Part shown: piece after piece, positions 24,995-32,738 of the stretch
Position numbering within the stretch: position 1 is the first letter of the stretch
Layout: each line of letters starts with the position of its first letter
Source: Chryseobacterium mulctrae
GTDB lineage: Bacteria > Bacteroidota > Bacteroidia > Flavobacteriales > Weeksellaceae
Length of the DNA: 64,000 bases
Direction: 5' to 3'
NCBI RefSeq assembly: GCF_006175945.1
Contig: NZ_VAJL01000001.1
Location: 3,915,001-3,979,000, forward strand
The notes under the pieces: generated by a model
Told to the model about the DNA's origin: nothing
What the model saw: only the letters and a program-made list of their open reading frames with translations
Databases searched by the model: none
Program-made: the position numbers and the translations under genes

Positions 24995-25497
24995 TTAAAT
25001 AGTTATTTGATTACTTCACATCATAATTTTAAAAAGAATATCAACGTAAATCATTTGTTGTGTTAGTTTGGACGGAGTATGTATGTGCGCGTGTGTGTGT
25101 GTGTGTGAATTTTAAAATGTGATTTAAATTAATTTATTTTGTTTCATATTATAACGACCTATATAAAGATAGTATAATTATATTTTTAAATTAAATTTTA
25201 TAATTAAATAAATAAATAGTGGTTGTTTTAAAAAAAAGCATATCTTTGCTTCAGGTTTAAAGCCAACTAAATTTCAGGATGAATAAAATCTTGATAATCA
25301 AGTAAAGGTGTTAAAAAGACAAAAGTCCCAACCTTCGAACGATAGGACTTTTGCACTCTAATTACAAAGTGGTTTTTTAGAATGGAAACCGCTTTATTTG
25401 TGATACAAAAATACTATAATATTTTTCTTTCGCAAATTTTCCCTTCCATTCTCGGTAAACGTAGCTCCGTAAGCTATTAAAATTAAAGTTTCATATT
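24995..25497. other. Non-coding region before CBASS operon
   Basis: About 500 bp without a gene. It contains a 31-nt strictly alternating purine-pyrimidine tract at 25077-25107 (GT/GC repeats), a TATCTTTG -7 box at 25241-25248, and two hairpins in the presumed leader of the CBASS mRNA. Confidence 0.6.
25241..25497 (+). promoter_or_regulatory. Promoter and structured leader of CBASS operon
   Basis: TATCTTTG at 25241-25248 is a consensus -7 box, giving a leader of about 245 nt. Hairpin 1 (25320-25353) pairs CAAAAGTCC with GGACTTTTG around a 16-nt loop that contains TTCGAA. Hairpin 2 (25366-25395) pairs AAAGTGGTTT with AAACCGCTTT through one wobble. Neither is followed by a T run, so they are not simple terminators. 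They could be regulatory RNA; no reverse transcriptase is nearby, so a retron is excluded. Confidence 0.5.
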
Positions 25498-25728
25498 ATG
25501 GAAAATTTTCATTTGACCCACGAAGATGGGAGGTACAAGTTAAAAAAGGAAGGAGCGGAAAGATCTTCCAAAGTGTTTGATTCAAATAAAATTGATGCTG
25601 TAAAGTCAGCGAGAGGTTTTATTGAAAGTCAAAGTGGTGGTTCTCTAAGAATTCATAAGAATTCGGGAGAATTTCAAGAAGAAAGAACTTACCCAAGATC
25701 TATAGATCCAAAAAAAAGTAAGGGATAA
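25498..25728 (+). CDS. DUF2188 domain protein
   Basis: A 76-residue protein matching DUF2188. The pattern is HEDGRYKLKKEGAERSSKVF, then DAVKSARGFIESQSGGSLRI and HKNSGEFQEERTY, as in the family (a two-residue DG turn, an alpha helix and a final GxxQERxxY). The function of DUF2188 is unknown. It opens the operon, 20 bp before the CD-NTase gene, so it may be an accessory or regulatory component of this defence system. Confidence 0.85.
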   Translation: MENFHLTHEDGRYKLKKEGAERSSKVFDSNKIDAVKSARGFIESQSGGSLRIHKNSGEFQEERTYPRSIDPKKSKG

Positions 25729-25748
25729 TTTATTAAAAATATTATAGT

Positions 25749-26834
25749 ATGAGAAAAAACTACACAAGTTTAATTGAGAAAGTTAAAAACAGAAGCAACC
25801 CTGACTTTATTAATGAGTCAGTATTATTTAATAAGGCTTTTAGCGACGAATTGGGACAACTGAAATCATCAGGGAAGCAAGTTCTTGAATATGTTAAAAG
25901 ATCAATGAATGGTGTTGAGGCAAGATATACAGAGAGGACCATTGAAGCGGGAGATAATGTTAAAGGTCATCTCAAGAGAAATAACTCTTCGGTAGATTAC
26001 CGATATCAAGGTTCAGTTATGAGTAATACTCATATAAAAGGGCACAGTGATATTGATCTAATTCAGATTACGAATTCTTTTTATTCTCACGAGATTGGTC
26101 AGAATTTTAGCATTAAATATATTTCTGAACCTAATATGTCTATGAGCCAAAAGCAAAAACTTTTAAACGTTATCAATGCAACTCCATATTCCGGTAATTC
26201 AAATAGTGATTTGAGACTTTTACGGTTGAATGCTGAAGTTGTTTTGTTGAGCACTTACAAAAATGTTGATACTGACAAGGCGAAATCAATTGAAGTGAAT
26301 CCAAGTGAGCCCAATAGAATTGTAGATGTAGTGACTGCATCTTGGTATAGATCCGTAGAGTCCGAATTTAATGAAGATGAAACTCAGAGAGGAATTCAGA
26401 TTTACGATAAGGAAAAAAATGAGAGGTTGGCTACTGATTTTCCATTTCTGAAAATAAGTTTAATAAATGAAAGAAGTAAGGAGACTGGCGGTAGGCTGAA
26501 AAAAATGATACGTTTTACCAAAACATTAAAAGCAGATTCCGAACAAGACTTAAGAGGTTTATCAAGTTTTGATATTTGTTCTGTTTGTTATAATATTCCT
26601 ATTCATCAATATTTTAGCTTACCGTATTATCAGTTAGTTTATATTTTGTACACGGAATTTAAAAAGATTTCGGAAAACGAAGTTTATAGAAATTCCATAA
26701 AATCCATCGATGGTACTGAATATATATTTTACAACAAACCTGAAAAGATTAGACTTTTAAGACTCCTTTATGAGGAGATATTGTTCATCTATGAGGATTT
26801 ATTACCAAATACAACAGCATTAAGATTTTTATAA
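25749..26834 (+). CDS. cdnE: CBASS cyclic-oligonucleotide synthase (CD-NTase)
   Basis: A 361-residue nucleotidyltransferase of the CD-NTase type. The active site is GSVMSNTHIKGHSDIDL (Gly88-Ser89, metal ligands Asp101 and Asp103), with the third carboxylate Asp193 in RIVDVVTASW; this GS...T...SDID plus VDVV layout is characteristic. The C-terminal half is helical. The TIR-STING gene starts one base after its stop, so the two are translationally coupled. CD-NTases paired with bacterial TIR-STING are of the CdnE clade and make 3',3'-cyclic di-GMP; the clade and product here are inferred from the partner. No cap2/cap3 genes are present, so the layout is a minimal type I CBASS. Confidence 0.88.
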   Translation: MRKNYTSLIEKVKNRSNPDFINESVLFNKAFSDELGQLKSSGKQVLEYVKRSMNGVEARYTERTIEAGDNVKGHLKRNNSSVDYRYQGSVMSNTHIKGHSDIDLIQITNSFYSHEIGQNFSIKYISEPNMSMSQKQKLLNVINATPYSGNSNSDLRLLRLNAEVVLLSTYKNVDTDKAKSIEVNPSEPNRIVDVVTASWYRSVESEFNEDETQRGIQIYDKEKNERLATDFPFLKISLINERSKETGGRLKKMIRFTKTLKADSEQDLRGLSSFDICSVCYNIPIHQYFSLPYYQLVYILYTEFKKISENEVYRNSIKSIDGTEYIFYNKPEKIRLLRLLYEEILFIYEDLLPNTTALRFL

Positions 26835-26835
26835 T

Positions 26836-27756
26836 ATGAAAAAGAGAATTTTTATTGGAAGTTCATCCGAGGAAAAAGCAACCGCTGAGCAAGTTCAGCG
26901 GTTACTCAAAAAAGACTTTGATGTTGTGATTTGGGATGATAATTTGTGGGATAGATCTGTTTTTAAATTGAATAATAATTTTTTGCATGATTTAATGAAA
27001 GCACCATTAAAATTTGATTTTGGAATTTTAATTGGTACTCCTGATGATAGGGTTGTAGTTAGAAAAAAAACTTATTTACAGGCAAGAGATAACATATTGT
27101 TTGAACTAGGATTATTTATAGGTAGACTTGGATTGCAAAGAACTTGCTTTTTGGTTCATAAAGATGTGAAAAAGATGAGTGATTTAGATGGAATCTTTTT
27201 TTCAAGATTTAGCGATGACAATCTTGAAGAAAAAGTAGAAGAAATTAAAGATTTCTTTTTGCAAACCGACCCTGATGACTTTAATTTTTTTCCTTCAAAT
27301 ACATTAGCCTTCGGTTATTTTGAAAATTTCGTAAAAGCGATTTGCTCTAAAATAATAAACGACGGAAATTTAGAAATTGAGGGCACGAATTTTACCACAT
27401 GTAGCTTCGACATTATAATACCGAATAAAATAGATGATGATATCAATCTACAATTCGAAATCATTAAGAAAAAAATTGGTGTTAAGGAAGCTGTTATTAA
27501 ATGTTCGGGTAGGGATCGTAAATTTCATGTAAATATTGAGAAGCTTGATTCCGGTGAAATTAAAATACATGATTTTCCGACAACTTTGACAGGGATTAAT
27601 TACGCTATAAAGGAATTGCTTCCTGAAGAATTTAAAAAGAATGGAAAGGAATATCAAAATATTTTAAGTAGAGAACTAGATAAATTTGCGCATACGTTGC
27701 AGAATTTAATTGATAGAAACTCATTAAGTGAGTTTGTCAAAATTATAAGACAGTAA
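26836..27756 (+). CDS. cap12: TIR-STING effector (Cap12)
   Basis: A 306-residue two-domain effector. Residues 1-145 are a TIR-like NADase: RIFIGSSSE at the start, FDFGILIGTPDD, and the catalytic segment RDNILFELGLFIG with Glu90. Residues about 155-306 match the prokaryotic STING domain: LAFGYFENFVKAIC, then SFDIIIPNKIDDD, the lid region around KCSGRDRKFH, IHDFPTTL in the ligand pocket and a final helix with LDKFAHTLQNLIDRN. On binding a cyclic dinucleotide, such proteins form filaments and destroy NAD+, killing or arresting infected cells. The upstream CD-NTase is the expected signal source. The assignment rests on recalled similarity to the Sphingobacterium protein. Confidence 0.92.
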   Translation: MKKRIFIGSSSEEKATAEQVQRLLKKDFDVVIWDDNLWDRSVFKLNNNFLHDLMKAPLKFDFGILIGTPDDRVVVRKKTYLQARDNILFELGLFIGRLGLQRTCFLVHKDVKKMSDLDGIFFSRFSDDNLEEKVEEIKDFFLQTDPDDFNFFPSNTLAFGYFENFVKAICSKIINDGNLEIEGTNFTTCSFDIIIPNKIDDDINLQFEIIKKKIGVKEAVIKCSGRDRKFHVNIEKLDSGEIKIHDFPTTLTGINYAIKELLPEEFKKNGKEYQNILSRELDKFAHTLQNLIDRNSLSEFVKIIRQ

Positions 27757-27758
27757 AT

Positions 27759-27783
27759 AAAGACTGCTACAGAGGCAGTCTTT
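27759..27783 (+). terminator. Hairpin between cap12 and cyclase-fold gene
   Basis: Nine-base perfect arms AAAGACTGC and GCAGTCTTT around TACAGAG, directly after the cap12 stop. The T run is short. It may end most CBASS transcripts or act as an attenuator before the next gene, which starts 24 bp later. Confidence 0.6.
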
Positions 27784-27807
27784 CAAATTAAAATATAACT
27801 AGACGTT

Positions 27808-28596
27808 ATGAATTACGAAAACAGAATTTGTTGTTTCATAGATATTTTAGGATTTAAACAGCACATTAATGAAACAATTACCAGCACTGGAGAAGATGAT
27901 TTAAATAAAATCAGATCTATTCAAAAAATTTTAAGTCTAGCAAAGAATTTGACAGATGATGGAGGTTTTTCTAAGACTAAGGTCACCACATATTTTTCAG
28001 ATTCTATAGTTATTTCTTATGAATTTTCTGAACCTAGCCAAGTGTATCATACCTTAAATGATTTGATGTTCGTCTCCTTTGAATTAGCAAATCAAGGTTA
28101 CCTAACAAGAGGGGGGGTTAGTATTGGAAAGTTAATTCATACAAATGAATTAATTTTTGGCCCTGCGCTCGTGAAAGCTCACGAACTTGAATCAAAAAAG
28201 GCAATTTATCCACGAATACTTGTAGATGAAGATGTAATCGAAAATGGAATTAACTATAGGGTTGGAAATCATTCTGCAGAAGATGAACTTGATTATTTGA
28301 TGGATATCTTATCACAAGATGATGACCGAAACTATTATATTGATTACATCAGCAAAGCCACTTCCGAATTTGATAATATGGAAATTGATTTGTATCCCTA
28401 TTTGGAAAAATTGAAATCTTATCTTAATGATTACAGCAATCAACACGATGATGTGAAGCCGAAGCTGTATTGGCTCAAAGAGAAAATTAACAAAGAAATT
28501 TTGCAGATACACACCAATATAGAATCGGAGAAATTTGAAAATACTGAACTTCGTGATTATTACAGGACTTTACTCCCACTTAAAATTAAACCATAA
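27808..28596 (+). CDS. Class III nucleotidyl-cyclase-fold protein of unknown function
   Basis: A 262-residue protein whose first 150 residues look like a class III nucleotidyl cyclase domain. CFIDILGFKQ (Asp12) matches the xxDIxGFT metal site. YFSDSIVIS (Asp65) matches the second metal site. RGGVSIGKLIH and FGPALVKAHELESKKAIYP match the strand and the G..V..AARL segment of cyclases. The C-terminal 110 residues are helical and unassigned. It follows cap12 by 51 bp with a hairpin between. Uridylate and cytidylate cyclases of the Pycsar defence use this fold, so a role in nucleotide signalling is plausible. I cannot tell whether it is catalytic. A terminator follows it. Confidence 0.7.
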   Translation: MNYENRICCFIDILGFKQHINETITSTGEDDLNKIRSIQKILSLAKNLTDDGGFSKTKVTTYFSDSIVISYEFSEPSQVYHTLNDLMFVSFELANQGYLTRGGVSIGKLIHTNELIFGPALVKAHELESKKAIYPRILVDEDVIENGINYRVGNHSAEDELDYLMDILSQDDDRNYYIDYISKATSEFDNMEIDLYPYLEKLKSYLNDYSNQHDDVKPKLYWLKEKINKEILQIHTNIESEKFENTELRDYYRTLLPLKIKP

Positions 28597-28643
28597 CAAA
28601 CCATACGTTATGTAAAAGTTTTTTTACAGTAAATAAATTAAAA

Positions 28644-28667
28644 GAAGGGTGCTGAAAAGCACCCTTC
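28644..28667. terminator. Bidirectional terminator
   Basis: Arms GAAGGGTGC and GCACCCTTC around TGAAAA. It lies between the convergent cyclase-fold gene and the DUF6520 gene, with T-rich sequence on both sides. Confidence 0.85.
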
Positions 28668-28684
28668 ATCTTTTAGATTCTTGT

Positions 28685-28960
28685 TTAAGGAATTTTGAAT
28701 AAAACGTTCACACAACCTGGTTGAAATAGGTTTTGCTCTACAGACGAGCTGTCTTCATAAGTACAGACATCTCCCGATGGAATTGTGCTACACTCATGTT
28801 CTGTAACCATACACTGTTGCCCCGGAGGAGCTAAGGCATCGAATCGATAGCCTTGTGTAATGGAGTTCTCTGTTTTGTCTGACGCTGTACCAGCGTACGC
28901 ACTTCCGATACCAAATGCAAAGATTGCTAATGGCAATGCGATTTTTCTTAAATTTTTCAT
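28685..28960 (-). CDS. DUF6520 family exported protein
   Basis: A 91-residue protein with a signal peptide ending GSAYA and a cysteine-containing mature part (QQCMVTEHECSTIPSGDVC, PGCVNVLF). This is the layout of flavobacterial DUF6520 proteins, short secreted peptides often found in clusters with MauE-type membrane proteins. It lies 24 bp after the stop of the IS-disrupted MauE/propeller gene and would be its operon partner. The element upstream may reduce its expression. Confidence 0.82.
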   Translation of the reverse strand: MKNLRKIALPLAIFAFGIGSAYAGTASDKTENSITQGYRFDALAPPGQQCMVTEHECSTIPSGDVCTYEDSSSVEQNLFQPGCVNVLFKIP

Positions 28961-28984
28961 TTTGTTGAAATTTGTTATTGGTGC

Positions 28985-29194
28985 CTACTCTGTATTCAGG
29001 TTTTCGGCTTCCCCTGCTCTGAAATGCTTAACGATGTTTTGCGCAAAACGATAGCTGATCAGTTCATTTTCAATGATTAAATAAAGACGGTCGTCTTTAA
29101 TATGAAATTGTGTTTTCTTCGATGATTTAGGATTAGGAAGATAAAAACTACCAAGATATTTTTTTTCATTGGTTGCATAAATATCAATGGTGAT
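28985..29194 (-). pseudogene. 3' part of MauE/propeller gene cut by IS
   Basis: Sixty-seven codons (from DIYATNEKKYLGSFYLPNP to GEAENLNTE and a TAG) continue the protein encoded at 30690-32003. Removing the insertion sequence and one copy of the 9-bp target duplication rejoins them exactly in frame, giving a 504-residue protein. The blade-like text (KYLGSFYLP, DDRLYLIIENELISYRF) is typical of TolB-like six-bladed propellers. Confidence 0.88.
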
Positions 29195-29273
29195 TGTAAA
29201 TCGTCAGCAAAAAGTAGACACTATATAGTATAAAAGTTAAGGAGTGTTTTCAAAAAAAGAATTACATTTAATT

Positions 29274-29627
29274 ATGGAAACACCTAAAAAGAAAAGTTCC
29301 GAAAAATTCATAAAAGACATCCGTAAAAATACAAGGAGGATCTTTACAGCCGAGCAGAAAATTTTAATCGTAATGGAAGGGCTTCGTGCAGAAACTTCTG
29401 TAGCGGAACTATGCCGACAGCATAATATTGCCCAATCTCAGTTTTATTCCTGGAACAAAGAATTTATGGAAGCCGGTAAAAAACGACTCAACGGCGATGT
29501 CATTAGAGAAGCCACGAGTGATGAAGTGTCGGATTTGAAGAAAGAGAATGCCCGACTGAAGGAAATGGTTGCCGATTTGGTTCTGCGCTATGACATTGTA
29601 AAAAAAAGCTTAGACATGCTGGATTGA
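29274..29627 (+). CDS. IS3-type transposase OrfA
   Basis: A 117-residue HTH protein with a leucine-zipper tail (KKENARLKEMVADLVLRYDIV). The HTH is FTAEQKILIVMEGLRAETSV with ELCRQHNIAQSQFYSW. The start is the ATG at 29274. Near its end an A8 run (29600-29607) could cause a -1 frameshift into orfB, giving the OrfAB fusion that is the active transposase in this family. Confidence 0.92.
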   Translation: METPKKKSSEKFIKDIRKNTRRIFTAEQKILIVMEGLRAETSVAELCRQHNIAQSQFYSWNKEFMEAGKKRLNGDVIREATSDEVSDLKKENARLKEMVADLVLRYDIVKKSLDMLD

Positions 29628-30631
29628 CCCATAAATACAGAAAGTTTATGAGATTATCAGCAAGTGAGAAATACGAAATTATTCAAGAAGTTACTACGAG
29701 TGAAATTGGTGTAAAACGAACCTTGGAAAGCTTTGGGATTGCAAGAAGTACTTTCTATAAGTGGTATCAGAAATACCTTGAAAACGGCTACGATGGCTTG
29801 GAAACGTCCAAAAGAACATCTAAAAGACAATGGAATAGCATTCCGGAAGAACAAAAAGATTTGGTAGTAGAAATCGCTTTGGAACATACAGAACTTTCCT
29901 CAAGAGAACTGGCGCACAAAATTACCGATGAACAAGGTATTTTCATCTCAGAATCCAGTGTTTACAGGATTTTGAAGCAACGGGATTTAATCCCTGCACC
30001 GAATCATTTTTTACTTTCAGCAGCAAATGAATTTAAGGATAAGACAGAATTTGTGCATCAAATGTGGCAAACAGATTTCACTTATTTTAAAGTGATTGGT
30101 TGGGGTTGGTACTATCTGAGCACTGTTTTAGACGACTACAGCAGGTATATCATCCACTGGGAACTCTGTGATTCGATGAAGGCTGAAGATGTGAAAAGAA
30201 CAGTAAATACAGCGATTGAAAAAGCAAAATTAAAGTCTAAAGCCAAACCGAAATTACTCTCAGACAATGGTTCCTGCTACATATCAAACGAACTCAGAAC
30301 CTACCTGAAAGACGATTTGAAGATGAAGCAGGTTCACGGAAAGCCGATGCATCCGCAAACCCAAGGGAAAATAGAACGATACCACAGAACGATGAAAAAT
30401 GTGGTAAAACTCAATCACTTCTATCATCCTGAAGAACTTGTGGAAGCTTTAGAAAAATTCGTAGAAAACTACAATAACAAGCGATATCACGAATCTTTGA
30501 AAAACCTTCCTCCAGCAGATGTGTACTTCGGAAGATCTGAGCAAATTTTGGAAAAAAGAAGACAAATAAAATCGGATTCAATCCGAAAAAGAAGACAGTT
30601 GTATTTTCAACAGAAATTTATAAATTTATAA
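29624..30631 (+). CDS. IS3-type transposase OrfB
   Basis: A 335-residue DDE integrase-core protein. The catalytic triad lies in WQTDFTYF, LSDNGSCY and QGKIERYHR. An N-terminal HTH (GVKRTLESFGIARSTFYKW) precedes it. The frame overlaps the orfA stop (TTGA); a -1 shift at the A-run upstream joins the frames without a stop. An internal ATG at 29648 is an alternative start. Confidence 0.94.
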   Translation: MTHKYRKFMRLSASEKYEIIQEVTTSEIGVKRTLESFGIARSTFYKWYQKYLENGYDGLETSKRTSKRQWNSIPEEQKDLVVEIALEHTELSSRELAHKITDEQGIFISESSVYRILKQRDLIPAPNHFLLSAANEFKDKTEFVHQMWQTDFTYFKVIGWGWYYLSTVLDDYSRYIIHWELCDSMKAEDVKRTVNTAIEKAKLKSKAKPKLLSDNGSCYISNELRTYLKDDLKMKQVHGKPMHPQTQGKIERYHRTMKNVVKLNHFYHPEELVEALEKFVENYNNKRYHESLKNLPPADVYFGRSEQILEKRRQIKSDSIRKRRQLYFQQKFINL

Positions 30632-30689
30632 CCCTAAATACTCCTTAAGGATTTATTCCAAAATGTCCAAGTTAGTTTGAAGACGTACA

Positions 30690-32003
30690 AATGGTGATGG
30701 ACTGCTTTTGCTGTTTCTTATTTTCAAATTTCCCCATCCGGTCTGACTCGATAAACAGTAACCCCTTATAAGCAAAAACTGACTTATTTACGATCACTGG
30801 ATGATTTTTCATTTTTTTCTGACCGTCTTTTAAGTGCACAACTTCAATCTGCTGATTACTTAAATCATCTATTGTATGAAATGTTTGTTTGTTCTTTAAG
30901 TTGCTATCCAGAACCACGAACTTATTTTTGTAGCTGTAAGAATAGATGATTTTATCTGAATAATGATCTACAGCCAACTTTCCATCGGTGTCAAAGATGC
31001 CGTCATTCACTTTTTCAAGGAGTTCAGGATGAACCTTACTATTTACTTTCGGGTTTAATGATAGTAAGCCCAAAGATTGGATTTTTTTCTCCAGCGAATA
31101 AGTAATAATCGGAAATGATTCTTCATTCAATGTCTGTAGCTGACTAAAGTAAATTTGTTTGTAACTAATTGTCTTTAAATTAGTTTGTCCAGTATTTCCC
31201 TTATATAATATAGGAATAGTCCCGTCGTATAAGTAATAATGATTATTCTTTACCAACATTTTGGAACTTTTGAATGTAAAATCTGATTGGTCAGGAACTA
31301 CAGAAAGTGCTTTAATTTTTTGAAAATCATTATCTATTGAGCTCAGTATAAAAGGCGTGGTATGGTTTCCCAAATACATCGAGTCTTTTGTTGATCCTGC
31401 AAAATAATATGAATTCACCTTCAGGTCAAACCTTCGCTCTTCATCCACAGGATGCTGTAGAAATCTTCTCACAAAGTTGTTTTCTTTCTCTGTTAAGTTT
31501 ACTGACTGCTGATGCAGAAAAATCAGAATTCCGACACTGCACAATGACAATAGGAACATTAAAATGGCAGCGCTAGTCAAGTTTTCTTTCAAAATTTTAG
31601 TTTGTACTAAAATTGCGGCAGCTGCTAGAAAAACGGTTATAATATTGAAGATTAAATGTGTTCTCCAATCCATTTTTTCTAATATGCCTCCACATGAACA
31701 AGGAATAAACTCACTGTAGTTGAGAATAAGGTATATGTAAAAGGAGAATGAAACCATCAAAACAAAAGATGCATACAAACCCAGCCTTCTCGTCTTTTCA
31801 AATATCAATAACATACTGACTGAGAGTTCAAGGGCAAGTATTCCATAAGAAATGATGTCCGAGTATGAGGTCAGAAGTGGTGATTGACCGATTTGATATT
31901 GAAAATTTTCAAAATCCATCATCTTACTGATACTGGCATAACAAAACAGTAGGATGAAAAAATAACTGACGATTTCTACAAATCTTGTTTTGATGGTTTT
32001 CAT
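30690..32003 (-). pseudogene. 5' part of MauE/DoxX-like membrane protein with propeller, cut by IS
   Basis: This encodes the first 438 residues of a protein interrupted by the IS3-like element. Residues 1-150 are four membrane helices of the MauE/DoxX redox-associated type (SYFFILLFCYASISKMMDF) with a cysteine pair in IPCSCGG. After another helix near 160, the periplasmic part has propeller-like repeats (STKDSMYLGNHTTPF, GKLAVDHYSDKIIYSY). The present frame continues six codons into the element (to 30672) and stops. Loss of the last 67 residues probably removes one blade. The MauE half may support thiol-redox chemistry in the envelope. Confidence 0.85.
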
Positions 32004-32009
32004 ATATTT

Positions 32010-32174
32010 TTAGCCTTTTTTGATTAAAATCCATTGTACCTTTTTGCCGCAGTAGTCAGGCATTGTTTCACCTTTTGACAGGAAAATTGTTGTGGTAATA
32101 TGACCTTTCAATTCCCATTCTCCGCTGCAAGTGCATTTTTTCCCAGACGGCAAAATGATTTCTTTATTCTCCAT
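32010..32174 (-). CDS. Small cysteine-containing protein
   Basis: A 54-codon gene starting MENKEIILPSGKKCTCSGEW and ending QWILIKKG. It has three cysteines (CTC and a later YCGKK) that could bind a metal or form disulfides. There is no signal peptide. It is packed between the lipoprotein gene and the MauE gene in the same direction with small gaps, which supports it as real. The family is unknown. Confidence 0.55.
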   Translation of the reverse strand: MENKEIILPSGKKCTCSGEWELKGHITTTIFLSKGETMPDYCGKKVQWILIKKG

Positions 32175-32214
32175 GACCAGCAGTTATAAAATCTCAGAAT
32201 TTTTAATAACACGA

Positions 32215-32481
32215 TTATCTTTTACCAATGGTATCTTGGCTTATCCTCCAGTGCTGTTTGTCTCTTCTCGGTTCGTCATCATCACCAGTATCAAGATTGT
32301 CTGTATCTGAACCTTTTTCTGTTGACTTACTTGCATCTTTTGCTTCTGTTTTCTGTTTTTTAAAGCTGAGAGGTTTTGTGTTTTCCTGAAACATTTCCGA
32401 GTTAATATCAGCATCTGATCTTTCGCAAGACTGCATGAAAAATGCAGTAATTAAACTAAATATTGAGATATACTTTTTCAT
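32215..32481 (-). CDS. Small lipoprotein
   Basis: An 88-residue lipoprotein. The signal sequence ends FMQSC, with Cys19 as the lipidated residue. The mature part is hydrophilic and acidic or basic by turns (KASKSTEKGSDTDN, DDDEPRRDKQ) and probably unstructured. It is the first gene of the minus-strand envelope operon and is divergent from the TPR/AraC regulator. The function is unknown. Confidence 0.7.
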   Translation of the reverse strand: MKKYISIFSLITAFFMQSCERSDADINSEMFQENTKPLSFKKQKTEAKDASKSTEKGSDTDNLDTGDDDEPRRDKQHWRISQDTIGKR

Positions 32482-32738
32482 AATGTTTTAATGATTTTTA
32501 AAAGTTATCCCGGCCGGGTTGTTTAGATATCTGGTTCGAAATTAGAATGATTTTGCCCGTCGTAAAAGGGTTTGGTGGGATGATGGATCATTCGAAAAGG
32601 TATAATGGATACATTATTCCACTGAAAATCTGAATTATTATTTTGTGATTCAGAGGGTTATAACAGAATGGTGAATTAAGGCGTTTACTCTCGGATTTCT
32701 TATAAGAATTTGGTTAAATTTGGACTAACCATAATCAC

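Larger units (their letters stand above)
29195..30689 (+). mobile_element. IS3-like insertion sequence (1495 bp)
   Basis: The element starts TGTAAATCGTCAG and ends GAAGACGTACA, that is TG...CA. It is flanked by a perfect 9-bp direct repeat AATGGTGAT at 29186-29194 and 30690-30698. It contains orfA and orfB in overlapping frames. The host gene is restored in frame by precise removal, so the insertion is recent and clean. A 9-bp duplication is longer than the 3-5 bp usual for IS3. Confidence 0.93.

Noticed and set aside
25325..25350. TTCGAA-containing loop considered as a tRNA T-arm or attachment site
   Set aside because: No acceptor or anticodon arm can be drawn and the stem does not fit a tRNA.
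25320..25395. Tandem hairpins considered as a retron msr-msd RNA
   Set aside because: No reverse transcriptase gene lies nearby and the branching-G layout is not evident. Kept only as a structured leader.
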